From the NCBI GenBank assembly GCA_029204225.1, contig CM055097.1, forward strand, positions 41,210,028-41,274,027: 64,000 nucleotides of DNA, read 5' to 3'. Source of the stretch: Diphasiastrum complanatum (lineage: Eukaryota; Streptophyta; Lycopodiopsida; Lycopodiales; Lycopodiaceae). The translations under genes and the position numbers were made by a program. The notes beneath the pieces are model-generated. The model did no database searches, was not told the DNA's origin, and was given only the letters and a program-made list of their open reading frames with translations. Positions 1 to 14,114 of this stretch are shown one piece after another. Each line of letters begins with the position of its first letter. The stretch's first letter is position 1.

Positions 1-1890
<1,890 letters not shown>

Positions 1891-1918
1891 GAAACTTCAA
1901 TTTGTGTGCACACACGTG

Positions 1919-1920
<2 letters not shown>

Positions 1921-1952
<32 letters not shown>
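1921..1952. repeat. (TG)16 microsatellite
   Basis: Uninterrupted TG dinucleotides, flanked by CACACGTGCA and CACGTGTG, so the tract and its edges are rich in CACGTG-like sequence. Small open frames here are products of the repeat. Confidence 0.95.
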
Positions 1953-1953
<1 letters not shown>

Positions 1954-2886
1954 ACGTGTGCTCGCAAGCACGTATGTGCATGTCCTTGCGTGAGCTTGTG
2001 TTTGCATCGCGCACACATTCGTGCACATGTGGATATCTTTCATTCGGTATTAGTTATTGTGTGGGAGAGAAGATCACCCTTAGTGTGGTTTCGCTTGAGG
2101 AGCCCAATAAGTTCCTCATTAAGAATGGAGGGCCTGTTTTTTATCAAAAGATTTATTTTGAAATGCCTTGTTCCCTTTCAAATAGAGCTCGAGTTGCTAC
2201 CATGTAGGGTAGCTCAAGTTGTTCATTTGTACATGTATCTATTACTTTCGAAAATACTTTAGCTATCTCCATCAAACAACTTGAAAGTATGGAAGCTTAT
2301 CATGATCACCCACCTTAAACTCATAACGAAATTAATGGCTTTATTTTGGCAACTTTCTAATACCTCTTTAGTTGACACTAAGTTTATATCGTTTCTAGTG
2401 TATTTCATTTCATTTTCATGTGGACAACCAATGACATTATGTGCTACGTGAAAAGCAATCATTAGTCGTCCACATGGAAATTAAGATTTAATGCTAGGAG
2501 TCAATCTCTCATTGGGGAGTCTACATCAAAGTTTTGGTAGAAGGTTTTAATCTTTGCCAAGCACAAGAAAATTCAGTTATTATAGGTTGCTTTAAAATAC
2601 AAAGGAAAAATGAGCACTCAACATTGCATAACCCTCGATGACATTTAAGAGAAATTGTGGTGGTCATATGAACCTACTACAAAATGATTAACAAAGATGC
2701 TTTTGATTGTCCTGTATAACTAAACATTTAATGAGATTGCATGATTGTTTGAATTTGTCACTAATGAATGAATGAATGAACTACCAAAGTGTATTTATGC
2801 CAATGAATCAATGATATTGAAAACAAACCAACCATGAGATCCAAGATTGCCGCATCCTACAAGCCAAGAATAATAGTAAAGGGCAA
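1953..2886. other. Interval with no recognised gene
   Basis: AT-rich sequence with only short unconvincing frames on either strand. A short ATGAATGAATGA run lies near 2764. Nothing else is supported. Confidence 0.5.
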
Positions 2887-3069
2887 TTGAATCAGATGGC
2901 AAATGCAGCTGCAAAAGCACCTCAGCCTAATCAAGAAGCGGATCATGATGCATTCATGACTAGCCATCAAGAAGCATCAAACAAAAGCTCCTGGTTTTTG
3001 GATTCTGGAGCCACACAGCATATGACCAGCCACATTGGCTGTTTCAAGTCCTATACATATCACCAATGA
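2887..3069 (+). pseudogene. Copia Gag-Pol fragment: protease active-site region
   Basis: A 60-residue frame carries the copia protease signature WFLDSGATQHMT near residues 36-47, with Asp-Ser-Gly as the catalytic triplet, preceded by a Gln/Asp/Ala-rich linker typical of the segment between the Gag zinc knuckle and the protease. No zinc knuckle, integrase or RT is readable around it, so this is a relic. Sequence downstream drifts to non-coding within a few codons after the protease core begins. Confidence 0.75.
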
Positions 3070-4808
3070 GAATTATTGTGTGTTTATGTTTTATATATGT
3101 TATGATTATATGAAATGTTTGGTAGTGAATAAATGAATAAAGTACCAATGTCAATTGCTATGTACTTACTGGATGTCAGTCACATGAAAAGGAATGCTTG
3201 TGTCATGAAATTGTTGTGAACAACTAGTCATGTGCATTATGAATAATAAAAATGATTATCTGTCAATGAATAGTTGGTATTAAAAGGATTATCAAGCACT
3301 AACCATTATCAAAAACCTTTATAGATACGAAAAATACTTCAAATAATTAGTAATAAAGCATGCTATTAATTTGATTGAATATTTGAATTGTTGATATTTC
3401 CAATATGAGATGTGCACCTCTTATGTTGTTATGACCATGACACAAAGTTAGTAGGGAGAACATTGTGAGACTATGTTGTGGCAATGGCAAGAATAATGAG
3501 CATGCTTGTCGTTGAAATTCCTTCCAAAAAATAAGTTTCCAAGGTGTTTAGGATGACTTTAAGATGATGAATGAACACTTCTATCAACTATGAAGGAGGG
3601 TGAATGTTATGGCCATATCCAGCTCAGAGGATTTGGAATAGTCTTGATATGGTAGATCGGCCCTTAAGTGATCAAGATTGTTTGTTATGCCTCAATTTAA
3701 TTCCATGTCAACTAATAACCTTGAGAGGACCCAAACACTCGACATGTGGAGCAGTGCACGGCTGGTGACGGCGATCATATGCATGAGGATAGTGTTGGAG
3801 TTTAATCTTACTCCTACTCAGTTGAATTCATCCTCTGAGTACTCCTGTACTATGTAAATATCAACTATCTACAACAGTCTGTAGAAATGTACTATTATCT
3901 GAAGCAATCTGTAGTTTTACACGGTTGATATAGTATTTCTAGTTTACGCGATGACTAGATCTACTTACGGGTGTAGTATAAGGATGTAGAGATTCGTCCA
4001 CTTTTTAAGTTTCTACAACAAGCTTCAACAGAATATAGAAAGAATCAACAATAATGAGAACACTAAGGCTTTCCCAACTAGTGCTCCGTAACAGAAATAA
4101 GCTAATTAATGACAACAATAAAATTCCTTGCTAAGGCAAACCCAACTAGCAAGATTACTAAATCCTACGTAACACCCAAAGGGAGATAATAAGAATTGTG
4201 GCTAAACTAAGCAATAAACACTTAAAACCATGCCATGATTAAAGGCCAATGAAAGGAGGCAAGAGGAGGCCCAAGCACCTTGCCTCAAGCTATGCACCTA
4301 TCACAATAATAATTTTGCCTTAATCACAAAGTGTTGTTTACAATGCAAACACCTCTCCTCATATGACAAGGAGGGTCTTCCATAAGTGTCTACTAACTTA
4401 TGGGACTAATCTGTTTCTAGCCTTTCTAGAACTTCTAACTTAGGATTTAGAACTTCAAAGTTCTAACTTAGGAAAACTTAAGATAAAATATTTCTAATCT
4501 TAAGTTTCCTAAGTCTAAGTTCTAAATCTAAGTTTAAGCTATTTTATTATTATTCAAGCTTCTACTCATGGACTTACAAAACACATGCCATGGTTGAAGT
4601 TTATTGACAGATACTCATACGTGGTCTTAGAAAACACATGCCACGGAGTTTTATTTCTTGACGATCGTTCTGATCTTCTCCAAAGATTCTGGACTACCGA
4701 TACCCCGTATGGAGTCCTCTCTTTTGAGATGCTCTGAGTGCTATTTTTCTTGGTGAAAGATGCTATCCCATAGCTCCACCGGATCGTGCATACATGCAAC
4801 ACCTTGCC
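3070..4808. other. Decayed copia-derived interval with a possible polypurine tract
   Basis: No gene recognised. A purine run TGAAGGAGGG at 3591-3600 is followed by TGAATGTTATGG, which looks like a plus-strand polypurine tract and LTR start belonging to the protease relic upstream; the LTR's far end could not be fixed. Most of 3,800-4,560 is AT-rich, with repeated AACTTAGGA/CTTAAG words near 4430-4540. The last 250 bp may be the leader of the minus-strand copia LTR that follows. Confidence 0.35.
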
Positions 4809-4820
4809 GCTTTGATATCA
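4809..4820 (-). other. Degenerate copia primer-binding site
   Basis: On the minus strand this reads TGATATCAAAGC, close to the tRNA-iMet type site TGGTATCAGAGC. It sits next to an LTR-like TG start at 4824. Confidence 0.5.
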
Positions 4821-4823
4821 AGT

Positions 4824-5355
4824 TGAAATTTTGATAATCTAGTGCAGTATGCAGATCACATCACACAATCACCATAGCCACTCCTCACAAGCTCTCATAG
4901 ATGGCACAACAAAAGTTATGTATATTACAAAGAACATTATACATATAGGAAATCCCTAATTGCATGAAAGGACATGTGTCTTAAAATTGGCCTACCACGT
5001 GTCAACATGGCCAAATTTGACCAAAAACCTCAAGACATGCCCCTGAGTATAGCAAGTACTGTATATAACTTTGTACATGCTATTTTTCCTATGTGTGGCT
5101 ACTCGGCTAACCCAAGTAGCCAGCTATGGGATCAGTGCCTGATCAATATATCCTAATAGGTCACGTCCTGATCACAACCATATACAGTAAACCAAATACA
5201 CTGTACACTAATTACATCATCACATTTAGAGCTTATACTAATGAATCAGATTAGAACTGATTTGTAACTCCCGCATGGACAGGGCCAATACACTACTCTC
5301 CTAGACCCAGACCACTAGATCTAGATTCATCGGTTTTTGGTAGTGAAAGTATTAC
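4824..5355 (-). mobile_element. Putative copia 5' LTR (minus strand), boundaries approximate
   Basis: It begins TGAAATTTTGAT directly beside a degenerate tRNA-iMet site, as expected for the inner edge of a minus-strand 5' LTR. The sequence is non-coding. The outer end, placed near the CA of ATTACA at about 5355, is a guess because no partner LTR was found. Confidence 0.35.
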
Positions 5356-6555
5356 ACCCCCTAGCTCCAATGGCATTAATCAAGAGGAGCCATATGGTAT
5401 ACAGAACCTATAGAGTATTTCTGCAAACTGTGCGACAATGCATGTAAAACTGTAGTGATATGAATGGAACCAGATTAACATGGGATTCATGAGAGTAGAG
5501 GAGATAAATCCAACATATACAAGGCCGATAGTGTCGATGGGTCGATAGTTCGATGTGGACGATGGATACTCAAATTTAAATATTCGTTGTTGAGTTGAGT
5601 TTTGCTCTAGTTCGAATAACCATGTATATATGTAAATGTTAGCAATTGTGCTAACACAGAGAAAATAAAAAAAGTAGGTGGATTTCAGGGATAATTCACA
5701 GAAAATCTTGCAATTTCAATGGTTTCGGAGAAACTATCGATGGTGGCTTCTAATTCACTGTGTGGACAACCGTTTGGCGCAACGGAGCTTGCATGGGTAT
5801 GCAAAGAGCAATGACAGAGAGCCATGGCAATTTATAGGAACAAATTTGACTGAAAACGGAGAAAATTTGGAAAATTTCCAGCTTTGTGGGGTGTTGATGG
5901 ATTTTTGGGAAATCAGGCTGTTTGGAGTCAATACCGCACCGATTTTAGAGCTATAAATTGCATCAGATGCCTTGAGGTAGGGCGGCCTCTGTGAGGCAGG
6001 TAGTTGCAAGAAGAAATCTCAGAAAGAGATATACAAAAGCCCAAAAATCTCTCTCTTTTCATGGACTAGGGTTTACAGCTAAATAAGGCTGGATCTTTCA
6101 CCACAAAGAACCAATTTGAGTGCTGTAAATGCTTGAGGTAGGGCTCCCTAGTGTTGGCAAAGGGCCGTGCCTAGTCGTAGATCAGAGGAGGAGACAGGTC
6201 GATGTCTAGTAGGCAGCCAAAGAAATGCTTGACATAGCTTGAAGCTAGTAAGGAGGGAGAGAGATGAAGGAGGAAGCCATGACAGTGCGCGCACCGAATC
6301 AAGAGGTGTGGTAGTGGTCGTAAGGCTCCAGCGGTCGAAGGAGAAACAATGGGCGCGCATGAGCAGATAGGGCCGTGGGATCGTGATTTGGAGCAATGGA
6401 CAGCTTAGGTCACAGGTTAGAGAATCAATTATGAGCCATTTGATTGAAAATACCCATTGGATTAAGGTGAACTGGGCCCGAAGGGCGGAGAAGTGTAAAG
6501 GGCACTTCATTCTCTATAAAAATTTTCAGATTGAAATGTGAATTTGGACCCAAAG
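5356..6555. other. Interval with no recognised gene
   Basis: Several short open frames but no family motif. A GC-TTGAGGTAGGGC word occurs twice (about 5971 and 6132) in similar contexts, suggesting an old internal duplication. The last bases CAAAG (6551-6555) form one side of the target duplication of the element that follows. Confidence 0.4.
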
Positions 6556-7197
6556 TGTGAAAAAAGTAGAACTTGAATGGATCCAAACTCCCAAAATACT
6601 TGGCTAAGATCTTTGCACAACAAGCTACAAAAGCTAGAAATGGCAAAGCATTCTAATGCTACAAAAGCTAGAAATGGCAAAGCATCCTAATGCTACCTTT
6701 GATACACATGAACTTGACAAAGCATTCAAGAGACAAAAGAAGCTAATAAAAGGTACTTATGGCAGCCAAAAACAACAGCATCCTACCACTTTTGAAAACC
6801 TCTTAAGATCATACACAAAAGCTTGAAGACAATACACAAACCAATGCTCTCAATGGAGGAAGAAACTGTGACAATGATCTATTGATCTCTCTCAACAATA
6901 CAATAAGTTTCTCCAACCTGTTCTCCACAAATTTCATCCCAATATAGGTGAGAGAGATGACTCTCTCTTCTCTCTCTAGAACTTAGGACCCAATTTTAGG
7001 ACACCAATAGCCTAAAATAGCTGATTTTGGTGTTATTTCGAAGGTCTTGAAATTTGAGACTTCTTCAATATGAAATATATACTAAAATAAAAGTATATAG
7101 GCCTCTTTCACATGTATGAAAGGTTAGATCCAAAACTATGTACAAAAATTGTCAATTTAGACCTCAAACTAGCTTGGAAATGTTGACAATTTTCACA
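6556..7197 (-). repeat. Copia-1 3' LTR
   Basis: 642 bp, TGTGAAAA...TTTTCACA. It contains a 34-bp tandem duplication (6627-6660 and 6661-6694) that is single copy in the partner LTR, and an extra stretch near 6825-6900. Both were gained here or lost in the partner after insertion. Confidence 0.85.
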
Positions 7198-7210
7198 CTC
7201 CCTCTTCAAC
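7198..7210 (-). other. Copia-1 polypurine tract
   Basis: On the minus strand GTTGAAGAGGGAG directly precedes the 3' LTR start TGTGAAAA; this is the expected primer for plus-strand DNA synthesis. Copia-9 has nearly the same tract. Confidence 0.75.
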
Positions 7211-7419
7211 TTAGCTTGCTAGTTTTACAGCACTACTTTGCTCCAGCCTAAGAATGATCTCCATCATGATAATAGATCAAAGATTTTCCTCACCAAGTCT
7301 CATGATAGAACCTTTTGATCTACTTTCTTTATGAATACATGTGACACCACTTGTTGCACAAATGACTTTCTTGGACTCATCACATGAAGATGCAAAAGAA
7401 ACTTTTTCTTAAAACATGC

Positions 7420-7936
7420 TCAAAGCACCACTTTTTCCAAATGAGTAAATGCGTCATTAGCAACAACCATTTCCAAAGAAGAGTTTTCATCACCTCCATT
7501 GATGAAGTTAGATCTCTTCTTACCTTTTCCATGTAGTTCCATTGAAGAGCCACCAAGACTTGGAAATCTATGAGTAGAAGAGTTCAGACATGATACTAAT
7601 TTGGCACCACATGACTCCATTTGACTAGTAGGTAGCACTAGTCCATCTTCAAGATCCAATGAATCCAAAACATTGATCATAGATTCACCAAAAGTTGCCA
7701 AGTTAGCACAACATTAACTATCTCCAAGAAGCTCATTAGATCTCAACCTAGATCTAACATAAGGAAGCTCTTTAGACTTTGCATAAGATCTACCAATCTT
7801 ATTGATGCTAGGAATTTACTTTTGAAAGTTGAGAGAACCACCAACATCCATTTCATTCCTCTTGTTGGACATAACAAATGCATCAAGCTTGTTAAGTCTA
7901 CCTTGCCTATTGCCCCTAGCAATCAAGACATCTCCC
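7420..7936 (-). pseudogene. Copia-1 region after protease: unknown frame in place of integrase/RT
   Basis: Reading leftward from the protease, a short copia-like stretch (GDVLIARGNRQGRLNKLD) typical of the protease-integrase linker runs into sequence with no integrase or RT motif. After two stops, a 93-codon open frame (7701-7420) ends shortly before the polypurine tract. It is rich in Ser/Gly/Leu and resembles nothing I recognise. It could be a replacement ORF, out-of-frame remnants of pol, or captured DNA. Integrase HHCC, DDE and YVDD motifs are not visible. Confidence 0.5.
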
Positions 7937-9105
7937 TTAGTAATGAAGCAAACATCTCCACCCTTTCTTTAACATTTGACCAACACTTAGCAAATTCATT
8001 GAAAGTGAAGGAATGTAAAGAACACCATCAAGCCTTGCATTTCTATTAGTAGAAAGACAAATAGGAATTGAGCCAATACCTTTGATCATACACTCACCAC
8101 CATTTGGCATGTGAATCACTTTCTTGGTTCCAACATAAGAGATCAAAGAAGTAAAGAACTAGTCATGTGAACTAGATCCACTATCTATCCACCATAAATC
8201 ATTGTCACTTCCACTTGACATTAGACTTGAAGAACACATTGTGACAGAATCACAAGAATCTAGATCCTCATTAGAAGTACAAAAGTTTTTTTGCTTGCTA
8301 CCTTCATTACTTTGCTTCTTATGACATTCATTTGCAAAATGACCTTTTATCCCACAATAAAAGCACTTGAAGTTTGACTTATATTTCTTTCCAAAAGAAG
8401 TAGAAGAGGAGGAGGAAGAGTGATCATCATGATCCGAGTTACCACTTTTGGACCATTTCCCTTTGTCTTTACCTTTGCCTTTGACTTTGCCTTTTGTGAA
8501 GAAAGCCTCTTCACCTCCACCTTGCAAGGATGCACCATCAAGCTTTTATTGCAACCTATATTCTTCAACCAATAAGATTTCTTGCAAGTCAACCACACTT
8601 GGCAAGACTCTTTGAATGACAAAACTTTGCACAAGGTTAGCATGTTCATCTAGCAAACCATTCAACATAACCTAGACTATTTCACCATCTTTTATGCTTT
8701 CATCAATGCATGCTAGGTCATCGCTTAAGGACTTAACCCTCAAGACAAATGCATGAGCACTTTCTTCCTCTCTTGTCTACTAGAAAATATATGTCTCCTT
8801 AGGGTCAATACCCTAGATGTGGACTTTGATTCAAGGCATTCCATACCTCACTTGCACTTTGACACTTACCAACTTCCTTGAGAAGTTCATTGGTAACATT
8901 CATTTTAATGATATGAAGAGCCCTTTTAGCCTTCTTATCAAACCTTTGTTGCTCTTGAACTGTGGGTGGTCTCTCTTCAGTTCCTAGAACTGTCCATGAG
9001 TTCATTCGACTCAAGTAAGTATTCCATCCTCACTTTCCAAGTAGAGTAGTTTGATGAACTCAACCTATCATTAGTTTCTAACATGATTCCACCATTGAAA
9101 GCCAT
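7937..9105 (-). pseudogene. Copia-1 gag-protease, frameshifted
   Basis: Starts at ATG 9105 (MAFNGGIMLETNDRL...), the N-terminus of copia-type Gag (UBN2 family). Gag helices with the motif MNVTNELLKEVGKC follow. Around 8830 the frame breaks; a Lys-rich linker then leads to a CCHC zinc knuckle CFYCGIKGHFANEC near 8370-8330 and the protease motif WWIDSGSSSHD near 8190-8160. The C-terminal part (GVLYIPSLSMNLLSVGQM) is the usual copia protease tail. Gag would form virus-like particles and the knuckle would bind element RNA. Frame breaks make a functional product unlikely from this copy. Confidence 0.8.
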
Positions 9106-10600
9106 GAATATAATGATTCTTCAACTTTTAGGCTCTGTCCTAATGCACCTAGCACTCACTTTCCTGTCAAGAAATGATGGATAAGGAGATCTCAGAAGAT
9201 CTAGGACCCTAAAACACTTCTATCTTCAACCTGGCTAGTTTCCAAGGATAGAAAGGAAGATTGAAACACGTGCAACACTTTGCACATGCTAAAAATGGAT
9301 TACAAACTCAAACCAACCTGAACACACTCTTGCTTAAGCTCTCAAAATTTCCAGCAAGTGACCTTTTCATTGTTATCTGAAGTTGCTCTTGAGGGTTTAT
9401 ACCAAAATCTTGATCAAGTGGCTTCCAAACATTTTTATATTTAATCCACCTTCTATAATAGAGCAACAAAGTGAGCATTTGTTTTTCGATGTGATATCTA
9501 AATGTCATGGATGAGCAACATACTCTGCACTCAACTTCCTGATTTTGTTCTGTATCCCAACCATCATCCAACAACTCGGCGATTATTTCAGCACAGTCCT
9601 TACAAATAAATATTGTTTTCGTTCTCTGAACATTGCATTTGGAAAAAAAATCAACAAAAATAGTAAAAGATAGATACCACCTTAATCTATTATTCTTTGA
9701 TCCAGTGTTACATTTTAATATACTCTAAAACAAATCAAGTTATGATGTGAAGAGTTACTTGCATTCTTAGAAAATACACAAGACTAGGCTGCCAAGAATA
9801 CCTAGAATTGAACAAACTTGATCAACATATGATCAACACACTAAGATATTGATTCAAACTATAAAACCACATGTAAACCACACTTCTAAGAGTTCATAAA
9901 CTCTAACAAATGATAAAGACAAGGTTTAGAGGTGAATGAAAGAGCACACTTAGTGAATCACAAGACTAGCTTCACAAGCTTTCAAATCTTGGTGTTTAGA
10001 TGTAGATCTAAGATCACTTCACATGAGAATGTTCCTCAGCCTGTTAAGAACCCGAAAAACACATTTGCATATTGGTTAAAACCTTCCAGCAAATGCTCCA
10101 ATCAAATTACATAAGGAGAGTTACTTACATGCTCAACAAAGCCTCACCAAAATTTATGCAAATGATTGTTGACAATCTATTCACCCAAAAGAGGATCTTT
10201 CATCCAAGTGGGAGTTTTGCTCAGCCTTTTGGAGAATTACAAAATCACTCAAAGAGTATTTGTCATCCACTTAAGGAGAAGCTTCATCCACTCAAGGAGA
10301 GTGTTCATCCACAGAAGTGGAGATTGTCAACAATACATTGAACAGAACATTGTTAGTATTGAATATGCACAAGCCTCACAATCAACAAATGATTAGGTAT
10401 TATGATTTGATCCAAAATAGCTTCTTCTTAGCATTTGATCTTAAATGGACCTAAAATATGTTTTTGATCCACAAGTTCAACTCAACAAACAAAGGTTGGT
10501 AAGATTTGATCAACAATTCAACGGATAATCATGCTAGAACTTGATCAAACATCCAAATATCACCATAAATGAAAACCTTACTAAAAATAACAACCAACTA
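9106..10600 (-). other. Copia-1 untranslated leader
   Basis: About 1.5 kb between primer-binding site and gag start, unusually long for copia. It carries a word CCTAATGCACCTAGCACT near 9140 that recurs in related form (CCAATGCACTTAGCACT) in the leader at about 45,470, so the two leaders are related. No coding signal. Confidence 0.6.
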
Positions 10601-10612
10601 GATCTGATACCA
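10601..10612 (-). other. Copia-1 primer-binding site (tRNA-iMet type)
   Basis: Minus strand TGGTATCAGATC, one base from the common TGGTATCAGAGC, directly after the LTR terminus TTTTCACA. Confidence 0.8.
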
Positions 10613-11171
10613 TGTGAAAAAAGTGGTACTTGAATGGATCCAAACTCCCAAAATACTTGGCTAAGATCTTTACACAACAAGCTACAAAAGCTAGAAATGG
10701 CAAAGCATCCTAATGCTACCTTTGATACACATGAACTTGACAAAGCATTCAAGAGACAAAAGAAGCTAATAAAAGGTACTAATGGCAGCCAAAAACAATA
10801 GCATACCAGCCCTACAACAACATCCTACCACTTTTGAAAACCTCTTAAGGTCATACACAAAAGCTTGAAAATAAGTTTCTCCAACCTCTTCTCCATGAAT
10901 TTCAGCCTAGTATAGGTGAGAGAGATTACTCTCTCTCCTCTCTCTAGAACTTAGAACCCAGTTTTAGGACACCGGTAGCCTAAAATAGCCAATTTTGGCC
11001 TATATGTCCAAATAACATGATTTTGGTGTCATTTCAAAGGTCCTTTGAATTATATACTAAAATAAAAGTATCTAGGCTCTTTCACACGTGTGAAAGGTTA
11101 GATCCAAAACTATGTACAAAAATTGCCAATTTAGGTCTCAAACTAGCTAGAAAAAGTTGACAATTTTCACA
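10613..11171 (-). repeat. Copia-1 5' LTR
   Basis: 559 bp, TGTGAAAA...TTTTCACA, aligned end to end with the left LTR apart from indels. It is followed by the degenerate target duplication CGAAG. Confidence 0.85.
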
Positions 11172-14114
11172 CGAAGTTCTAAAAGGGCATTTCCTCACTA
11201 AGAAATTTTTTTGTGAAGTTGCAGTTCATTTTTGCAAGTCACCCTTTTGAAAGGGATATCTTCACTTTTTTTGGCCATCCTTGGGCCAAAATGACCCCTG
11301 AAACTGGCTGCTCAGAGCCAGCGGACAAAGCGACATCACATAGTAGGGAGAAATATGTTTTGGGGAGTTTTCATCACCATTCTATCGAGTGGAGTGCAAG
11401 TGACCTAGTGATGGGCTACATTCGCTATTTGGGTACTGTAGGGCCAAATTTGGGACAATTTTTGGCTGGTGAAACCTGTTACAGGGAGGTACGGTGAGAC
11501 ATAATTACTTCTAAATCATTATTGTTTACTTTTAACAGGGTAACAGGGTGTTTGGAAGCGATAAATACAATATGGGGGGAATGGTAGTGGAATTGTGTGG
11601 AGAAATCTAGTTTTGACGACGGAAGTGCAGTTTGACATCATGACTACTCATCATTGGCAACAATTTTGAGAGGGCAAGCAATCACAGGTGAGAGGTAGGC
11701 ATGCTATACCAGTTACAGGTGAAAAATTCTTGTGATCAAGTTCAATTTTTGGAGTTAGAACTGACCAACGTTAGGTGGCATTTTGGAGAAACACTGTCAC
11801 AACTATGATCGGTAGTGACAGTGTCGAGTCAGGTGATAGCTGCATTGACACACGCATTTGCGACTCAGAAATTTCTCTTTCGGTGAGAAATATGGGCTAG
11901 CTTGGAGGTACACATAGTTTGGTGGTCACAGGTGATGGGAGTGCGAGGTGGTGCCAATTAGAAGCCATTGGACAAGATAGCGGACTTGCATTGGACAAGC
12001 TGTTTGGAGACTCTTAGTGAGTGGTAATTGTGATGATTTTGCAGTTTTGCAGTCAGTAAGTTAATTTTGATCAAGTCATTGTAGCTATGGAGCATTGTAT
12101 CAGGTTTGTCATTGGGAGATACACTTCAACTGCCTATTCTGGGTAAGTCAAGTCAATTTGTCGTATCAGTATTGCATTAGAGATGGAGATTCCAGTGATA
12201 ACAAAGTGCAAGTCGTTTGGTTTGGGCCATGGAAGATCTCATAGGTTCACTTGGAGGGATATTGGCATGCACAGTCATGTGAGAGACTTGATGGTGGCTT
12301 TGGAGTTCACATCTCAGTGTATTCTTAGGGAGTGGTTTGGAACCATTCACAGGAGCAACTTGGAGCTAGCTTGGAGGAATACAGGTGGGGCACTACAGGG
12401 TAGATGTTAGAACTTTGTGATTAGGGATGGCATTGAGATACCTAGTAGGGATAGCATTGCTAGATGACATGGGATAATCATCAGGGGACATCTATTTCAT
12501 ATTGGACTTGAGTCATTGGCATGGACAAGAATTACAGGTGGGATTAATGATGGAATCAGGAAGCTGCAAACGCAAATGGGCAAAGCGTGAAGCTTTAGGA
12601 GCCAGCTCTAGGATAGAGAGCTGGTGGATGACGAGTCCATTTGGCTGGCACTTAGGGAGATGCTACAGATGCTCAAGTATGACATGTCATTTGATGTATG
12701 GATGATGTTCTTCAGCTGGTGTATCATGTGTGGTGAAATAGGCTCCTTGGTAGGAGGCCTATGTACTGGTCAAATCAGAGTTGGCAATGTCAAGCATGGG
12801 AAGTTGAGCCTACATGGGATGTAGGAGAGACAAATCATCATCAACATCTCTGGGAGATGGGCGAGCTACTCAGGTATAGCCTATGGTGAGTTTTACGTAC
12901 ATTCATTCATTGAGTCCTTGGTAGACTCTTGTGCTTGGAGCATGGGGAATGGATGGGGATCAGCTTTCAGGACTTATTGGACAGTTGGATATGCTTGGAC
13001 GTGAGGGCATCTTGTTACAGGTGTGGGCCATGGTTGATGTTACATACCTATGTAACTAGCAGTACTTTAGACCCCTAATAGTCCATTTAGTGTTGGGGGC
13101 TAAATGACAAGGTACCTTTAGGATTAAGGGTATGTGCCCTTGGATAAGGACAGACAAGTGACTATACCTTAGTTGGAGGTATGGAGTCACGTGACCCTTG
13201 AATAAGGGGTACCCTTAGTATTAAGAGTAGGTGCCTTAGATTAAGGTACTAGTGTCCTTGGTTAAGAGCAGGTAGGTGTCTATGCCTTGGATGGAGGTAT
13301 GGAACCTAGAGAGGTGTTAGAAAATCATTGGATGACTATTTTTCTAAATCTTGGGCCTCAACCTTGAACCATATCACTTTATTGGTCTAGGACCAAAGTA
13401 TACTTGCACAACTTGGGCAATGGGACCTAGTAGGAGGGCGCCCTTCTAAAGTGTCCATTGAGTTCCCAACTCCCACAAGAAAGGCATTCAAAGAGTCATA
13501 GGTTATGGAAGGAGTCTCTTGACCTTCCATAAGCCTATGGAGGCTCTTGGAGATTCTTTAACTCCCCTAGGCTTCTCTCTCTCTCATTGGATGAGCATGG
13601 AACTCCATAGTGCATTGGAGGGGTCCATGGGCCATCTATATGAGGGTAGTAGGGCGCCCATTGGGAGGGGAGAGATCTCTCTTGTTTGCTTTGCTTATGC
13701 TCTAGTGTTGCTACTAGTGTGTAGAGTGCTTTCCTGTGGTAGTATGCTTGAGGTTTGGATCTTGCTTATGGTATGGGACATAAGTAGGGTTTGGATCTTG
13801 AGTATGCTATGGAGTGTTGTGATATGCTTGTGATTTGTTTATGGTTAGCAAGGGGGTGCTAGATAGGTCTTGCTTGGAGCTTGGATCTAGCTATGGTTGG
13901 GTGCTGAATACTTGAGGCCAGCTTGTTATCTATCTTTGTGTTTAAAGAGTAGGGACACAGGTGGAGGAGAGAACGTTGGAGGCTTGCAGATCCTTACTTG
14001 TAGGTGGAGGCATCCTAGCTTGGAGTTGGGGAGCATCTTGAAGCTTGCAAGTTGCTTGGAGGACATTTGGAGGCTCTACCTTGGATTTGGAGGACTTCGT
14101 CACCTCTTGTGAAG
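11172..14114. other. Long interval with no recognised gene
   Basis: About 2.9 kb, more G+T-rich on the plus strand than its neighbours, with recurrent ACAGGT and CTTGGAGG words. Open frames reach 75-104 codons but none shows a known motif. It could be an old, unreadable retrotransposon interior. The only clear structure is the tandem duplication at about 13.1-13.3 kb. Confidence 0.45.
13111..13316. repeat. Imperfect tandem duplication, unit about 97 bp
   Basis: Unit 1 (13111-13207) and unit 2 (13208 to about 13316) share the order GGTACC(C/T)TTAG, ATTAAG, GTGCC, TTGG(A/T)TAAG, CAGG/CAGACAAGT, TATACC/TATGCC and GGAGGTATGG. Divergence is considerable. Confidence 0.6.

Larger units (their letters stand above)
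6556..11171 (-). mobile_element. Copia-1: non-autonomous copia element with both LTRs
   Basis: Two related LTRs (6556-7197 and 10613-11171) both begin TGTGAAAA and end TTTTCACA. A polypurine tract abuts the left LTR and a tRNA-iMet site abuts the right one, so the element reads on the minus strand. Flanking pentamers CAAAG (6551-6555) and CGAAG (11172-11176) look like a target duplication with one change. Inside are a long leader, gag, protease and a short region past protease; integrase, RT and RNase H are absent, so mobility would need another element's enzymes. The LTRs differ by indels as well as substitutions, so the insertion is not recent. Confidence 0.85.

Noticed and set aside
11213-13833. 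Several 66-104 codon plus frames
   Set aside because: No motif, no consistent frame and no homologous partner in the window.
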